DNA from: Paenibacillus aurantius
GTDB taxonomy: Bacteria; Bacillota; Bacilli; Paenibacillales; NBRC-103111
DNA length: 64,000 nt
Assembly: GCF_032268605.1 (NCBI RefSeq)
Contig: NZ_CP130318.1
Location: 5,906,501-5,970,500 of the forward strand
Reading direction: 5' to 3'
In this document: one piece after another, positions 35,415-44,182 of the stretch
Layout of the letters: each line of letters starts with the position of its first letter
Position numbering within the stretch: position 1 is the stretch's first letter
Notes under the pieces: model-generated
What the model saw: only the letters and a program-made list of their open reading frames with translations
The model's database searches: none
Told to the model about the DNA's origin: nothing
Program-made: the position numbers and the translations under genes

Positions 35415-36167
35415 TTAAGAAGAACTTGCCGGCGAATCCGTCAGGTCCGGGCCGTCCAAGAGCCTAACCTCATCGCCCGCCTGCACGGGCCCTGGTCTTA
35501 CCACCGAGGCGTACAGGCCGAACTGCATATCCAAGTCTTCCCGGAGCTTCCGCGTCAGGGACGGGTCCTTCGAGAACGTATCGGGATCGATCGCGATAAC
35601 CGGACAGCGTGTGCAGGGCCCGTCCACCCGGAGGAGGGCTCCGCCTATCGCCAGCCTTTTCCCGATCCAGCTTTCCTCCTCCGGGGCATCCCCGGTCAGG
35701 GCCAGGATCAGGTTGGGCCGGAACCGGCGGGGATCCAGCCTCCGTCCCCACCCGCTCTCCAGCCTGCTCAAGGCGGCGTCGGTTACGATAAGCAGGCTGG
35801 CTTCATCGACGGACAGGAGGCCGGGGACCTCCGGATGCGGGGCCCGGCAGGCCGACAGGGACAGCTTTACCGGCGTTCGCTTCTGCAGCTCGGCCAGCAG
35901 CTTCTCGTCCCAGCCATAGACCTGTCCCTCCGGCGTCGTGACCCGGACCTGTCCCTCTCCGTCCAGACTTGCCCGGTAAGCCAGCATCTCGGGAAGGTTC
36001 CGTGCGGTAAAATAGCGGCTCCACCCCTCACGGGAATCGTCATAGAACGCACAGACGCGGTCACCCGCCAAGCCCTGCTCTTCGACGTCCGCGGCCTCCA
36101 GCCGTTCGCCCGCCAAGGATTTGACAGGGTACCGGAAGAGCTCCCGAAGCGTGCCCATCGCCTTCAT
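35415..36167 (-). CDS. MOSC-domain protein (YiiM/MOSC_N type)
   Basis: The 250-aa protein has an N-terminal MOSC_N beta-barrel (LFRYPVKSLAGERLEAADVEEQGLAGDRVCAF) and the MOSC domain with the conserved Cys in DGPCTRCPVIAIDPDT. MOSC proteins carry sulfur or molybdenum cofactor sulfuration activity, or detoxify N-hydroxylated compounds, and often work with the molybdenum cofactor. The start MKAMGTL has GAGAGGGG six bases upstream; the ATG six bases before it overlaps that site. It follows a cupin gene in the same minus-strand cluster. Confidence 0.85.
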   Translation of the reverse strand: MKAMGTLRELFRYPVKSLAGERLEAADVEEQGLAGDRVCAFYDDSREGWSRYFTARNLPEMLAYRASLDGEGQVRVTTPEGQVYGWDEKLLAELQKRTPVKLSLSACRAPHPEVPGLLSVDEASLLIVTDAALSRLESGWGRRLDPRRFRPNLILALTGDAPEEESWIGKRLAIGGALLRVDGPCTRCPVIAIDPDTFSKDPSLTRKLREDLDMQFGLYASVVRPGPVQAGDEVRLLDGPDLTDSPASSS

Positions 36168-36197
36168 TGCCATCCCCTCTCTTCCCCTTACCTCCGG

Positions 36198-36515
36198 TCA
36201 GCGCTTCAGCAAATCCTCCCGAATGGGGGTAAACGTGTCAAAAAGCGCCCCGGCCGTTACCGCCGTAACCCCATGCTTGGCATCGCTTGGGATGTACAGG
36301 GTGTCGCCTTCGCGGACCTGATGGACCGTCCCGTCGATGGTAAAAGCGAATTCCCCGCGGATGACATAGGTGGTCTGCTCGTGGGGATGGCTGTGCACGT
36401 ATCCTTCCGCTCCCGCCTCAAACTCCACGATCATGCTCATCATCTGACGCCCTACTGTCACAATCCGGCGGCGCACTCCCGGCTCCGCCGGCTGCCATTC
36501 TTTGTTAAACTCCAT
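36198..36515 (-). CDS. Small cupin protein, 105 aa
   Basis: A single cupin barrel fills the protein: VHSHPHEQTTYVIRGEFAF holds motif 1 (three His and Glu) and DTLYIPSDAKHG motif 2 with the fourth metal ligand. Single-domain cupins of this size may be metal-binding isomerases, dioxygenases or sensors. The gene lies between the Eis-like acetyltransferase (26 bases) and the MOSC gene (30 bases), so all three are probably one transcript. Confidence 0.85.
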   Translation of the reverse strand: MEFNKEWQPAEPGVRRRIVTVGRQMMSMIVEFEAGAEGYVHSHPHEQTTYVIRGEFAFTIDGTVHQVREGDTLYIPSDAKHGVTAVTAGALFDTFTPIREDLLKR

Positions 36516-36541
36516 GCTGCGGCCTCCTTCGAAATAATGCC

Positions 36542-37696
36542 TTACACGTAATTGAGTCCCTGGTTATAAGGAAGCGGAACCGGGAGCAGAGCCGGATAGG
36601 CCTCGCGGATCTCAGCCGCAGCGCCGGGCTTCGGCTCCGGATCGAACAGCAGCGAGATGAGCTCTTCCGGCGCCAGGGTGCGGGCTTCCCCGCCGCTCAG
36701 ACGGAGCTCGAAGCGGCCGTCTTCGAGGTCCCGCGCTGCCGGGGGACCGGCCTCCGCTCCCGCGCCACGCTCTTCGAAGAAGGGGGCGAGCTGCAAGAAA
36801 AGCCGCTCCGCGCTCAGGATTTTGAGCGTGTGGTAGCTCGGCTCCGGCTCCTGGTTCTCCGCAAGCGGGGCAACAGCCGCGGCCAGGCCGCGCTCGTGCC
36901 ACGGAACGGGCACCACGAGCCGCTCCAGCCCGAAGGTACCGGTCGCATCGGCGAACAAGGCGGCGGCCGCCTGCGCATCCCCCGCCCACTCGATGACGCG
37001 CGGCGGGTTCTTCAGCCCTTCCCGGTACGGCACGCCGATGACGGCGAAGGCTGTCAAACGGCCGTCCCGCTCGGCCAGGAGCACGCGGTGGCGGAGCTTG
37101 ACGCAGCTGCCGTACGCCTCAGCCTGCAGAAGCTGCGCCAAATCGGCGGCACTCTGGTCATAGCGGACCGGCCGTGCCTCGGCCAGGGCGTGCAGCGCGA
37201 GGAGGTCCGTCGGCTCGAGCTCGCGGAAGACGGTCCCTTCCGATGCAAGGACAGCCGCTTCGGCGTTCTGGAGCGAGGCCGGCGTGAGCGTGTACCGTGC
37301 CACGCTCCCGTAGCCACAGCAGGCCGCATTCGTGTACAGCGAGCGGCCGCCCGAGACCAGCAGCAGCGAGGCGCCGGAACGGCCGGCATGGCCGATGACC
37401 TCCTGGAGCATTCCGCTGGCCAGGCCTTGGCCGCGATAAGCGGGATCCGTGCAGACGGACCCGAGCTGAAAGACGTCGAGCCGGGCCGCACCAACCCGGA
37501 GGACGGCCGGCACGAGGCCCATAAAGGCCACGAGCTTACCGTCCGTAAAAGCCCCGTACGACTGTTGAAGGGAAGGGGAAAAGACATTCGGAAAGCCCTC
37601 GCCCATCGATTTCTGTTCCTCATCGCGGAAGGTGGCGTCCGACAGCCGGACGGCCTCCTGAAGCTCCTCCGGCTTTACCAGGCGAAAGTCAGTCAT
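36542..37696 (-). CDS. Eis-like GNAT acetyltransferase
   Basis: The 384-aa protein has an N-terminal GNAT domain with the acetyl-CoA motif QLGSVCTDPAYRGQGLASGMLQE, a second GNAT-like half and a C-terminal sterol-carrier-like domain (about 310-384), the Eis family architecture. Eis proteins acetylate amines such as aminoglycosides in mycobacteria; other members have unknown targets. It heads a likely operon with the cupin and MOSC genes. The start is preceded by a purine-rich site (AGGAGCC). Confidence 0.85.
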   Translation of the reverse strand: MTDFRLVKPEELQEAVRLSDATFRDEEQKSMGEGFPNVFSPSLQQSYGAFTDGKLVAFMGLVPAVLRVGAARLDVFQLGSVCTDPAYRGQGLASGMLQEVIGHAGRSGASLLLVSGGRSLYTNAACCGYGSVARYTLTPASLQNAEAAVLASEGTVFRELEPTDLLALHALAEARPVRYDQSAADLAQLLQAEAYGSCVKLRHRVLLAERDGRLTAFAVIGVPYREGLKNPPRVIEWAGDAQAAAALFADATGTFGLERLVVPVPWHERGLAAAVAPLAENQEPEPSYHTLKILSAERLFLQLAPFFEERGAGAEAGPPAARDLEDGRFELRLSGGEARTLAPEELISLLFDPEPKPGAAAEIREAYPALLPVPLPYNQGLNYV

Positions 37697-37933
37697 GAAT
37701 TCACGGCTCCTTCATAAGTTCATAGATGGCAACGGCCAATCAACCGGGGCGGGCTTGCTGCCCGCCGCCTGAAAGCAGGCGCCTAAATCGCTTTCAGTGT
37801 AGGCAAAAACCGGAAGCCCGTCAAGCCGGACCGGCTATCCGCAGCCGCTGGAACTGCTTGAAGCCCGACCGGAAGGCAGAAGCGGTCCGGGGTGAACTTG
37901 ACCGCACATCGGCCTCCAATCGAACGGCGCTCT
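37697..37933. other. Gap between the Eis-like and NCS2 genes
   Basis: The 237 bases contain GC-rich inverted repeats (for example GCGGGC/GCCCGC near 37750) and a minus-strand T-run at about 37805-37810, which could form a terminator for the NCS2 gene. No gene is seen. Confidence 0.4.
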
Positions 37934-39253
37934 TTAAGCAGCGCTCCCGCCGTTGCCTTCTGCTGCGGCCGGCCGCCACAGCTGCTCGAGCAGCATCGAC
38001 AGAAGCATGCTGACCAGGAGCCCGTTGCCGAGAATCGGCTGCAGCACCGGGGGCAGCGCCTGGAACGTCTGAGGTGGCAGGAACAGCACAGCCGCGCCGA
38101 GCGACAGCGTCAGACCGAGGATGGACAGCCGGCGCTGGTCCAGCCGGTCGCGAAGCACCGTCGAGAGGCCGAGGCCGAACATCTGGGCGAAGGTCGACAG
38201 CAGCGCCGCGTAAGCGACGGGGCCCGGAAGCCGCGCCAAGCCGGATGTGATCACCGGAAAGAGCGAAAGGACGCACAGGCCGGCGCTGGCCGCAAGGAAG
38301 GGGCCCATCCGCTTCTGACCCGTCATGCGGATAAAGCCTGCTGAAACGGACAGCGGCACCATCCCGACCGTAGAGATCAGGGCGGACAGGGCGGTGTTCA
38401 CACCCGCCATCAAACCGCCCCGGTTCAGCTTCCGGAGGTCGTCTTCCGTGCCGCGTTCGGGCATGGCCTGCTTGACCGCCTCGAAGCTGGCCACGAGATT
38501 GGACAGCAGCACGAGAGCGACGAGGACGGAGGACACGGCCGTGCCAGCGTCAAGTCGGGGCATCCCCCAGGCTAACCCTTCCGGCAGGCGGAACAGGCCC
38601 GTCAGCGGCAGCGGCTCTCCCACCCAGCCGAAGACAGCGAAGACCGCCCAGCCGGCCAGGATGCCGATGAGCACGGCGTAGCTTTTCCACCAGCCCTTTC
38701 CCCAGAGCGAGAAGGAAAGCACGAGCAGGAAGATGCCGAGCCCAGCAGCGGCAGGTCCCGCCTGCAGCCCGGTCCCGTCATCGGACACCCCGAGCGTCCC
38801 CTTCAGGAATACCCCGCTCAACTGCAGAGACAAGAGCATGAGAAAAGCCCCCGTGACAAGGGGCGTGAACAGAAAAAGAAACCGCCCGAACAAACCGGCC
38901 GCACTGACGGCAATAAGCAGAGCGCCGGCCAGCAGCATGCTGCCCTCCAGGCTGCGAAGCGTTTCATACGGATCCGTTCCGTGGGAGCGGGCGAGGCCGC
39001 CCAGAATAACGAAAACGCCGAGCCAGATTCCGGCGGGACCGTCCACCACGGGAAGCCGGTGCCCGACCAAGCCCTGCAGGAGCGAGGCCAGGCCGACGAC
39101 GAAGAACGTGCGCTGCATGAGGCCGGCCACTTCCACCGGCGATAACTGATAGATGTCCCCGATGACGATAGGGAGAGCAAGCGCGTTGGCGAGCAGAAAG
39201 ACCAGCCATTGAAGAGAACCTGCCGTATCGGCAGCGAGTGTTTTGGTATTCAT
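37934..39253 (-). CDS. NCS2-family nucleobase permease
   Basis: The 439-aa polytopic protein has about 12-14 membrane segments and the NCS2 patterns: VVDGPAGIWLGVFVIL, FLFTPLVTGAFLMLLSLQL, and a conserved Glu in the segment SNLVASFEAVKQAMPERG, which in this family contacts the base. NCS2 members import uracil, xanthine or purines with protons. The start at MNTKTLAADT is chosen because AGGAGATCG lies upstream; the longer frame to 39607 reads through non-coding and VOC gene DNA. Substrate not assigned. It is transcribed separately from the following VOC gene. Confidence 0.88.
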   Translation of the reverse strand: MNTKTLAADTAGSLQWLVFLLANALALPIVIGDIYQLSPVEVAGLMQRTFFVVGLASLLQGLVGHRLPVVDGPAGIWLGVFVILGGLARSHGTDPYETLRSLEGSMLLAGALLIAVSAAGLFGRFLFLFTPLVTGAFLMLLSLQLSGVFLKGTLGVSDDGTGLQAGPAAAGLGIFLLVLSFSLWGKGWWKSYAVLIGILAGWAVFAVFGWVGEPLPLTGLFRLPEGLAWGMPRLDAGTAVSSVLVALVLLSNLVASFEAVKQAMPERGTEDDLRKLNRGGLMAGVNTALSALISTVGMVPLSVSAGFIRMTGQKRMGPFLAASAGLCVLSLFPVITSGLARLPGPVAYAALLSTFAQMFGLGLSTVLRDRLDQRRLSILGLTLSLGAAVLFLPPQTFQALPPVLQPILGNGLLVSMLLSMLLEQLWRPAAAEGNGGSAA

Positions 39254-39387
39254 AGGATCACGATCTCCTGTAACAATAGAATAAGGGAGCATCTTGGCTA
39301 ACATCTGACTTCCATCTTGACTTCCATAGAAGTTAAGTATAGGCCAAATCCTTCTCATTTCAACCCCAGCCCACAGAGATCGTTGTC

Positions 39388-39759
39388 TTACAGCCGTTCT
39401 TCCATAAACTCCAGCCGGTTGCCGAAGGGGTCGTCCGTATGCAGGCGGTAAAGGGTGCCGATGGGAGCGTCCTCCCGGATGGAGCAGCCATGAAGGGCAA
39501 GCCGTTCCTTCAGAGCCTCCAACCCCTGGACCTGGAAGGCCGGGTGGGCCTTTGCCGCGGGAACGAAATCCTCCTGAATGCCGATATGAACCTGAAAGCC
39601 GGGGCACTCGAACCAGACCCCTCCCCTTTTCCTCAGCTCCTCGGGCTTAGGGATCTCCTTCATGCCGAGAACTACGGAATAGAAGGCCCTTGCCTGCTCT
39701 TCGCACCCCGGCGGTCCGGCCAGCTGCACATGATGGATACCGCGATAAGAAAACTCCAT
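39388..39759 (-). CDS. VOC-superfamily (glyoxalase/dioxygenase-like) protein
   Basis: The 123-aa protein has the paired beta-alpha-beta modules of the vicinal oxygen chelate fold: GIHHVQLAGPPGCEEQARAFYSVVLGM at the N-terminus and LYRLHTDDPFGNRLEFME at the C-terminus, with the His and Glu metal ligands. It could act on aldehydes, thiols or antibiotics. The start has GGAGGGAATAAGC before it. It is part of a cluster with DoxX and pirin genes, typical of a stress response to electrophiles. Confidence 0.85.
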   Translation of the reverse strand: MEFSYRGIHHVQLAGPPGCEEQARAFYSVVLGMKEIPKPEELRKRGGVWFECPGFQVHIGIQEDFVPAAKAHPAFQVQGLEALKERLALHGCSIREDAPIGTLYRLHTDDPFGNRLEFMEERL

Positions 39760-39850
39760 GCTTATTCCCTCCTCATTTGTTTCACTGGATGAAATCATGT
39801 TTCATTATAAGATGATCTCATTGTATGCCTCTTCCTTCTTCTCGTAAAGC

Positions 39851-39896
39851 ACAAAAACCGTCCGGGCTGCCCTCACTGGAAGGCAGCCGGACGGCC
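39851..39896 (-). terminator. Terminator after the doxX gene
   Basis: CCGTCCGGCTGCC pairs with GGCAGCCCGGACGG on the minus strand and is followed by a T-run. Confidence 0.8.
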
Positions 39897-39919
39897 ATGG
39901 TGGAAGCCTGGTGGATCGG

Positions 39920-40321
39920 TTATCCGGCGAGCAGAGCATCGAGCGAATAGGCTCCCGCACCTGTGAGGGCAATCCCCACCGCAGCCGCGATCAGCACCAG
40001 GTTGTATTCATAGCCGTTCGCCGTCGCCCACAAGCCGTTTTGGCCGTGCACCGTCTTGATGGCGCCGAGCATGGTCAGCACGATCAGAGCAGCGGCAACC
40101 GGAGTAAACAGGCCGGCCGCGAACAGCGCTCCGCCCAAAAGCTCCATTAGCCCCGCCAGAACGGCCATGAGCACACCCGGCTTGACGCCGATGGATTCCA
40201 TCCACCCGCCCGTTCCTTTCGGACCATACCCTCCGAACCAACCGAACAGCTTCTGCGCCCCGTGCCCGATAAACAGTACCCCAATAACCAAACGAATAAT
40301 CAACAAACCCCATGCCATCAT
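39920..40321 (-). CDS. DoxX-family membrane protein
   Basis: The 133-aa protein has four membrane segments and the DoxX patterns [22 protein letters not shown] and [22 protein letters not shown]. DoxX-like proteins such as B. subtilis MhqP take part in the response to quinones and thiol stress, though the chemistry is unknown. AAAGGAGTCGATAAAA precedes the start. A 15-base box upstream (40354-40368) is shared with the pirin gene, suggesting common control by a MarR/DUF24-type regulator. Confidence 0.88.
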   Translation of the reverse strand: MMAWGLLIIRLVIGVLFIGHGAQKLFGWFGGYGPKGTGGWMESIGVKPGVLMAVLAGLMELLGGALFAAGLFTPVAAALIVLTMLGAIKTVHGQNGLWATANGYEYNLVLIAAAVGIALTGAGAYSLDALLAG

Positions 40322-40353
40322 TTTTATCGACTCCTTTTATTTTAATTTAATAT

Positions 40354-40368
40354 TCTTTATTTCAAGAT
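40354..40368 (-). promoter_or_regulatory. Operator-like box upstream of doxX, shared with the pirin gene
   Basis: The plus strand reads TCTTTATTTCAAGAT, 13 of 15 bases identical to TCTTTAATTTAAGAT before the pirin gene. Both are near-palindromes and sit 30-100 bases before a start codon. Confidence 0.55.
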
Positions 40369-40406
40369 TTATGACCGGTTTTTTGATTCAAGCTCAGTGG
40401 AGAAAA

Positions 40407-41180
40407 TCAGCGCTTAGGAAAAAGCGCATAAGGAACGGTTGTAGGAACGAGTATAAGGGCCAGCCGCAAAGGCTCTTCTTCCGTATTCGTAAAGCTTGCC
40501 GCGGTCTCCGATGCCGCCGGGGAGGTCAAGAAATCCCGCGTCCTGAAAACGGTCGGCTCCCGGTCGGAGTCCGCTTCTGCCCAGGTGCCCTGCCCGCGGA
40601 TGGCCAACGCCGTTAAGGTGTAGCCTGCCGGCACAGGATGGGTGTAGACCGCTCCCGGCTGGATTTCGACATCGTACACTTCCGCATCCGCCACGAGCTC
40701 AATCGGCGCTCCCGGTCCGATGACCGTTTTGACCGTATACGCACCGGTGTTTTCCAAGGGAAACTCCTCATGTTCGTATTGGCGGTAGGTCGGCTCCCGG
40801 CGGATCGCTTCCATAAAGTCCGGCTCGAACCAGATCTGGAACAGCTCCGTACCGCCGGCGAGCCTTTCCTCATGGCTTACGCCCGATCCGGTCTGCATCA
40901 CCTGGGCCCCGCCGGCTCCTACCCGGCTGTCCGTGCCGAGCGTGTCACCATGATAAGCATCGCCCTCCACCACATAGGTCATGATCTCAAACCCTTTGTG
41001 AGGGTGCAGCCCGATCCGCGCCTCTTCGCTGGAGACGCCCCATGCCCAGTAGAACAACGGGCCTACCCGTTTGACCACCGAGCCCTCGCCCGGGAATCCG
41101 ATCGGCTTCTGCTCCGTTATTTTGCCACCGTCAAATTCTCCGGTAGCCTGCATGACGGGGGGATAAATTCTCACTTGCAT
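40407..41180 (-). CDS. Pirin-family protein
   Basis: The 257-aa bicupin has the pirin N-terminal signature GLHPHKGFEIMTYVVEGDAYHGD with the metal-binding His residues, and a second cupin half near VYTHPVPAGYTLTAL. Pirins bind iron and some show quercetin dioxygenase activity; B. subtilis and E. coli members respond to aromatic stress. The start at MQVRIYPP is chosen for AAAGGAGGAGA upstream. It lies near the doxX gene with the same operator-like box. Confidence 0.88.
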   Translation of the reverse strand: MQVRIYPPVMQATGEFDGGKITEQKPIGFPGEGSVVKRVGPLFYWAWGVSSEEARIGLHPHKGFEIMTYVVEGDAYHGDTLGTDSRVGAGGAQVMQTGSGVSHEERLAGGTELFQIWFEPDFMEAIRREPTYRQYEHEEFPLENTGAYTVKTVIGPGAPIELVADAEVYDVEIQPGAVYTHPVPAGYTLTALAIRGQGTWAEADSDREPTVFRTRDFLTSPAASETAASFTNTEEEPLRLALILVPTTVPYALFPKR

Positions 41181-41256
41181 ATGTCTCTCCTCCTTTGGTT
41201 GGGTGAGTCGTAAACTCTCCATGTCATTATGAATCTTCATGACCGGCGTCTCACCG

Positions 41257-41291
41257 TTATCTTTAATTCAATTGTCTTTAATTTAAGATAA
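41257..41291 (-). promoter_or_regulatory. Palindromic operator candidate before the pirin gene
   Basis: TTATCTT and AAGATAA face each other at the ends of a 35-base AT-rich element. Inside it, CTTTAATT occurs twice, and the box TCTTTAATTTAAGAT (41275-41289) matches the one before doxX. A TATACT-like -10 lies just to its right (minus strand upstream side). Confidence 0.55.
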
Positions 41292-41359
41292 ATATACTCC
41301 CTCTTTCTGCTCCTGTCAACTGATCTTCACCAAAAAAATTTTCCCCTCCGAAGCCCATG

Positions 41360-41384
41360 CAAAAGGGCGGAGACGCTCCCCGCC
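41360..41384 (-). terminator. Terminator after cydB
   Basis: GGCGGGGA pairs with TCTCCGCC (one wobble) and is followed by CTTTT on the minus strand. Confidence 0.6.
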
Positions 41385-41515
41385 TTCCAAGCCTCCAGGG
41401 GGCTGCTCCTCCCAGCTATCCTTTTCTGCTGCGTACGGTTTACGGAGGATGCATCCGCCTGGTCTTGGTACGGCCGCTGCCTCCTCTACCCGGTGAGAGT
41501 AGGCCGGTTCTGCCG

Positions 41516-42541
41516 TTACTCCTGGCGCAGGTATCCTTTATCCTTGAAGAACAGCCTCCAGAACCAGACGAACACCGGAGCCAGGATGGCGCTGAACACG
41601 ATGTAGCCGGTCAGCAGCGAAACGAACATGGAATGATTCGTTACCGACTGGTCGATCGTCTGGCTCGGGTAGACGATGTAAGGAAGATGGGCCTTGCCGT
41701 AGGCAAACACGGCAAGCCCGTACTGAAGCACGATGGCGATCACCGCCGCCCTCGGCTTGCCCGGATTCTCCCGGCCGGAGCGCCAAAACAGAGCGCTGTA
41801 CCCGATCAGAAAGGCCGTGACGGATAGGGCGAACCACCCCTCGACCCGCTGCAGATTAGGCAGGATCCACTGGGCCTCGGGAGCGAACGTGACGGTCACG
41901 AGAATGGCCGTGATCAGCGTCAGCGGCCCTAGAAGGATCGCGCGGACGCGGTAATAGCGGTACGTGTCCTCGTCGTCGGCCTCCCGGGCGTAATCGGCCA
42001 GAAACAGAGCCGACAGGAACAGCTCCGTGGAGATGCCGAAGGCAAGATGGGCGTACTCCGTGACGCTGCCGAGGAGCTTGCCGAACAGAAGCTGCGGGTA
42101 CCCGCTCTCCATGGTGACGAACCCGCCGAGCGAAACCGGCAGCACGCTGATGAGAAGGCCCGGGATCAGAAGCCCGGTCACTCCCGACACGACCGTCAGC
42201 AGACGGACATACCGGCGAACGGAATAGGCGTACACCATGAAGGTGCTTCGGATGATGAGCAGCACGAGCATGAGCCCGGCCGGCAGCAGGAGCACGGAGC
42301 CCAGCACATAAACGGCATGCGGGAAGAAGCCGACCAGCGCCACCACAAGAAGCACGAGGAAGACATTCGTTACCTTCCACGAAGGGGACAGATACAAGTT
42401 GGCGATGGAGGCGGCGTGGTTGTCACGGCGGCGCATGGAGGCCATCGCCCAGAAGCCCGCGCCGAAATCGATCGACCCGGCGATCGAGTAGATGAACAGA
42501 AACACCCAGATGATCGTAATCGCAAGCACCGAATCGCTCAT
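41516..42541 (-). CDS. cydB: Cytochrome bd-type quinol oxidase subunit II
   Basis: The 341-aa membrane protein has eight membrane segments and the CydB patterns FLFIYSIAGSIDFGAGFWAM and FVSLLTGYIVFSAILAPVFVWFW. It pairs with CydA, whose gene lies directly upstream and overlaps by four bases (ATGA). The start at MSDSVLAI has AAAGGAG eight to nine bases upstream. Subunit II supports the heme-bearing subunit; together they reduce oxygen at low oxygen tension with quinol as electron donor. Confidence 0.9.
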   Translation of the reverse strand: MSDSVLAITIIWVFLFIYSIAGSIDFGAGFWAMASMRRRDNHAASIANLYLSPSWKVTNVFLVLLVVALVGFFPHAVYVLGSVLLLPAGLMLVLLIIRSTFMVYAYSVRRYVRLLTVVSGVTGLLIPGLLISVLPVSLGGFVTMESGYPQLLFGKLLGSVTEYAHLAFGISTELFLSALFLADYAREADDEDTYRYYRVRAILLGPLTLITAILVTVTFAPEAQWILPNLQRVEGWFALSVTAFLIGYSALFWRSGRENPGKPRAAVIAIVLQYGLAVFAYGKAHLPYIVYPSQTIDQSVTNHSMFVSLLTGYIVFSAILAPVFVWFWRLFFKDKGYLRQE

Positions 42542-43872
42542 CGTCCCGGCTCCTTTGCGGTCTGCCATTCCCGGGCGACCGGGTGGCGTTTGAAATAGAA
42601 AGACATGACGAGCGCCGTCACGATCAGCAGGAAGACGTAGATCGAGACGAACAGGACGAGAAGTGGTCCTACCTCAGCCGTCTTCGTCGCCGCTTCGGTT
42701 GTCCGCTGGATGTGGTAGATCGTCCAGGGCTGCCGGCCCGAGCAGGAGAACACCCAGCCGAGCTCGATGCCGAGCATCGAAAGCGGCCCGGTGGCCGCGA
42801 GAACCCACAGGAGCCAGCGCGCATAGCTCCGCCTGCGGTAGTACCACCACGCCCCCACGATCGCGATCAGGATCAGAACGGACCCGATGCCAACCATGGC
42901 GTTGAACAGCGTGTGGGTATAGAGCGGCGGCCAGTCCTCCCGCGGAAACTCGTTCAGCCCTTTGACCACCCCGCTGAAGGAGTTGGTGGCGAGGAAGCTC
43001 AGCAGCCACGGAATTTCGATGGCTCCCTTCACTTCTCCCGTTTCGGGATCCGGGCTGCCGCCGATGGCAAGCGGCGCATAGGACCGGGTCTCGAACAGGC
43101 TTTCCGCCGCGGCCAGCTTCTCCGGGTTGTGCTTGTGCAGCTTCTGGGCGGTGGCGTGCCCGTTGACCGCCGTCAGAATCGACATTACGCCTCCCAAGAG
43201 GAGGGCGATGAAGAGACTTTTGCGGTGATAGGTGTACTCCCGCTCCGTCCTCCCTCTTCTCAGCAGCTTGAAGGCCGCGACCGAAGCGATGGCGAAGGCC
43301 CCGGTCATGAAGGCCGAGACCGCGACATGGGTGGCCGAGGTGGCGAAGTTGGGGTTGAAGAAGGCCTGCCACGGATGCACATCGGAGATGACGCCGTCCT
43401 TGTAGGTAAAGCCGGTCGGCGTGTTCATCCACGCCTGGGCGTCGGTGATCAGAACAGCGGAGCCGACCGCCCCTAGTGCGACGAAGAAAACGCTCGTGAT
43501 GCGCTGCAAGGGCGTCAGCCGGTCGGCGGCGTACACGTAGATCGACATGAACAGGGCTTCGAGGAAGAACGCCCAGATCTCGATCTGGAAGGGAAGCGCG
43601 ATGACTTGCCCGACGATCTCCATGAAGCCGGGCCACAGGAGCGCGAGCATCACGCCGACGATGGTGCCGGACGGAATGGCCACGCCAAGCAGGATGGCGA
43701 AGCCTCTCGTCCACCGTTTGGCCATGAGGGCGTAATCGGCGTCTTTCCGAACATGATAGAGGATTTCCGCGAACAGAATCATGACGGGCACCCCCACCCC
43801 GAGCGTGGCAAAAATAATATGAAACGCCATGGACGACCCGAACAGCGCCCTGGACAGTACGACCGTATCCAT
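42538..43872 (-). CDS. cydA: Cytochrome bd-type quinol oxidase subunit I
   Basis: The 444-aa protein has the CydA N-terminus RALFGSSMAFHIIFATLGVGVP with the heme ligand His near residue 18, the periplasmic His in ATHVAVSAFMTGAF, and a short quinol-binding loop containing GRQPWTIYHIQRT. The shortness of the loop puts it in the CIO-like group with short Q-loop. It reduces oxygen to water without proton pumping. AAGGGG precedes the start. No Rex-type palindrome was seen upstream, and no cydCD or cydX gene is next to it. Confidence 0.92.
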   Translation of the reverse strand: MDTVVLSRALFGSSMAFHIIFATLGVGVPVMILFAEILYHVRKDADYALMAKRWTRGFAILLGVAIPSGTIVGVMLALLWPGFMEIVGQVIALPFQIEIWAFFLEALFMSIYVYAADRLTPLQRITSVFFVALGAVGSAVLITDAQAWMNTPTGFTYKDGVISDVHPWQAFFNPNFATSATHVAVSAFMTGAFAIASVAAFKLLRRGRTEREYTYHRKSLFIALLLGGVMSILTAVNGHATAQKLHKHNPEKLAAAESLFETRSYAPLAIGGSPDPETGEVKGAIEIPWLLSFLATNSFSGVVKGLNEFPREDWPPLYTHTLFNAMVGIGSVLILIAIVGAWWYYRRRSYARWLLWVLAATGPLSMLGIELGWVFSCSGRQPWTIYHIQRTTEAATKTAEVGPLLVLFVSIYVFLLIVTALVMSFYFKRHPVAREWQTAKEPGR

Positions 43873-44182
43873 GCTGAAGCCCCTTTCTACCCCGTGCTTT
43901 GCTAAAGCTTTCCATGAGTAATATGGACATTAGGAGGCGGGAGTATGCATAAGCGGAAGAGGCCAATCGTACAAAACGGTGCCAAGCCGGCAGGGAACGC
44001 GCCCCTGCCCTATGCACGGACCTTGGGTCCGATCTGGGCGGCGGCGAGCCCATAAAAAATCCCCACTCCATAGGGGAAGGGGATCATATGCAGTCCATCC
44101 TCTTCCCCTGTGGGGAAAGGGATCATACGTAATCCATCCTCTTCCCCTGTGGGAAAGGGGGATCGTGAAGCAGGATATGCCG
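43873..44182. other. Non-coding gap with tandem hairpin repeats
   Basis: The 310 bases between cydA and the next gene contain a 39-40-base tandem repeat (44082-44160) and, nearer to cydA, a purine/pyrimidine-mixed stretch that should hold the cydA promoter (a TTGTAC/TATGCA pair with 17-base spacing on the minus strand near 43955). No gene is supported. Confidence 0.5.
44062..44160. repeat. Tandem 39/40-base repeat, each copy a small hairpin
   Basis: Two full copies (44082-44120 and 44121-44160) start GATCATA and end in CCCCTGTGGGG-type hairpins; a degenerate preceding copy contributes TCCCC/GGGGA at 44060-44080. The two copies differ at a few positions and by one base in length. Confidence 0.75.

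Noticed and set aside
44062-44160. Possible CRISPR array
   Set aside because: Only two and a half repeats, no unique spacers between them and no cas genes.
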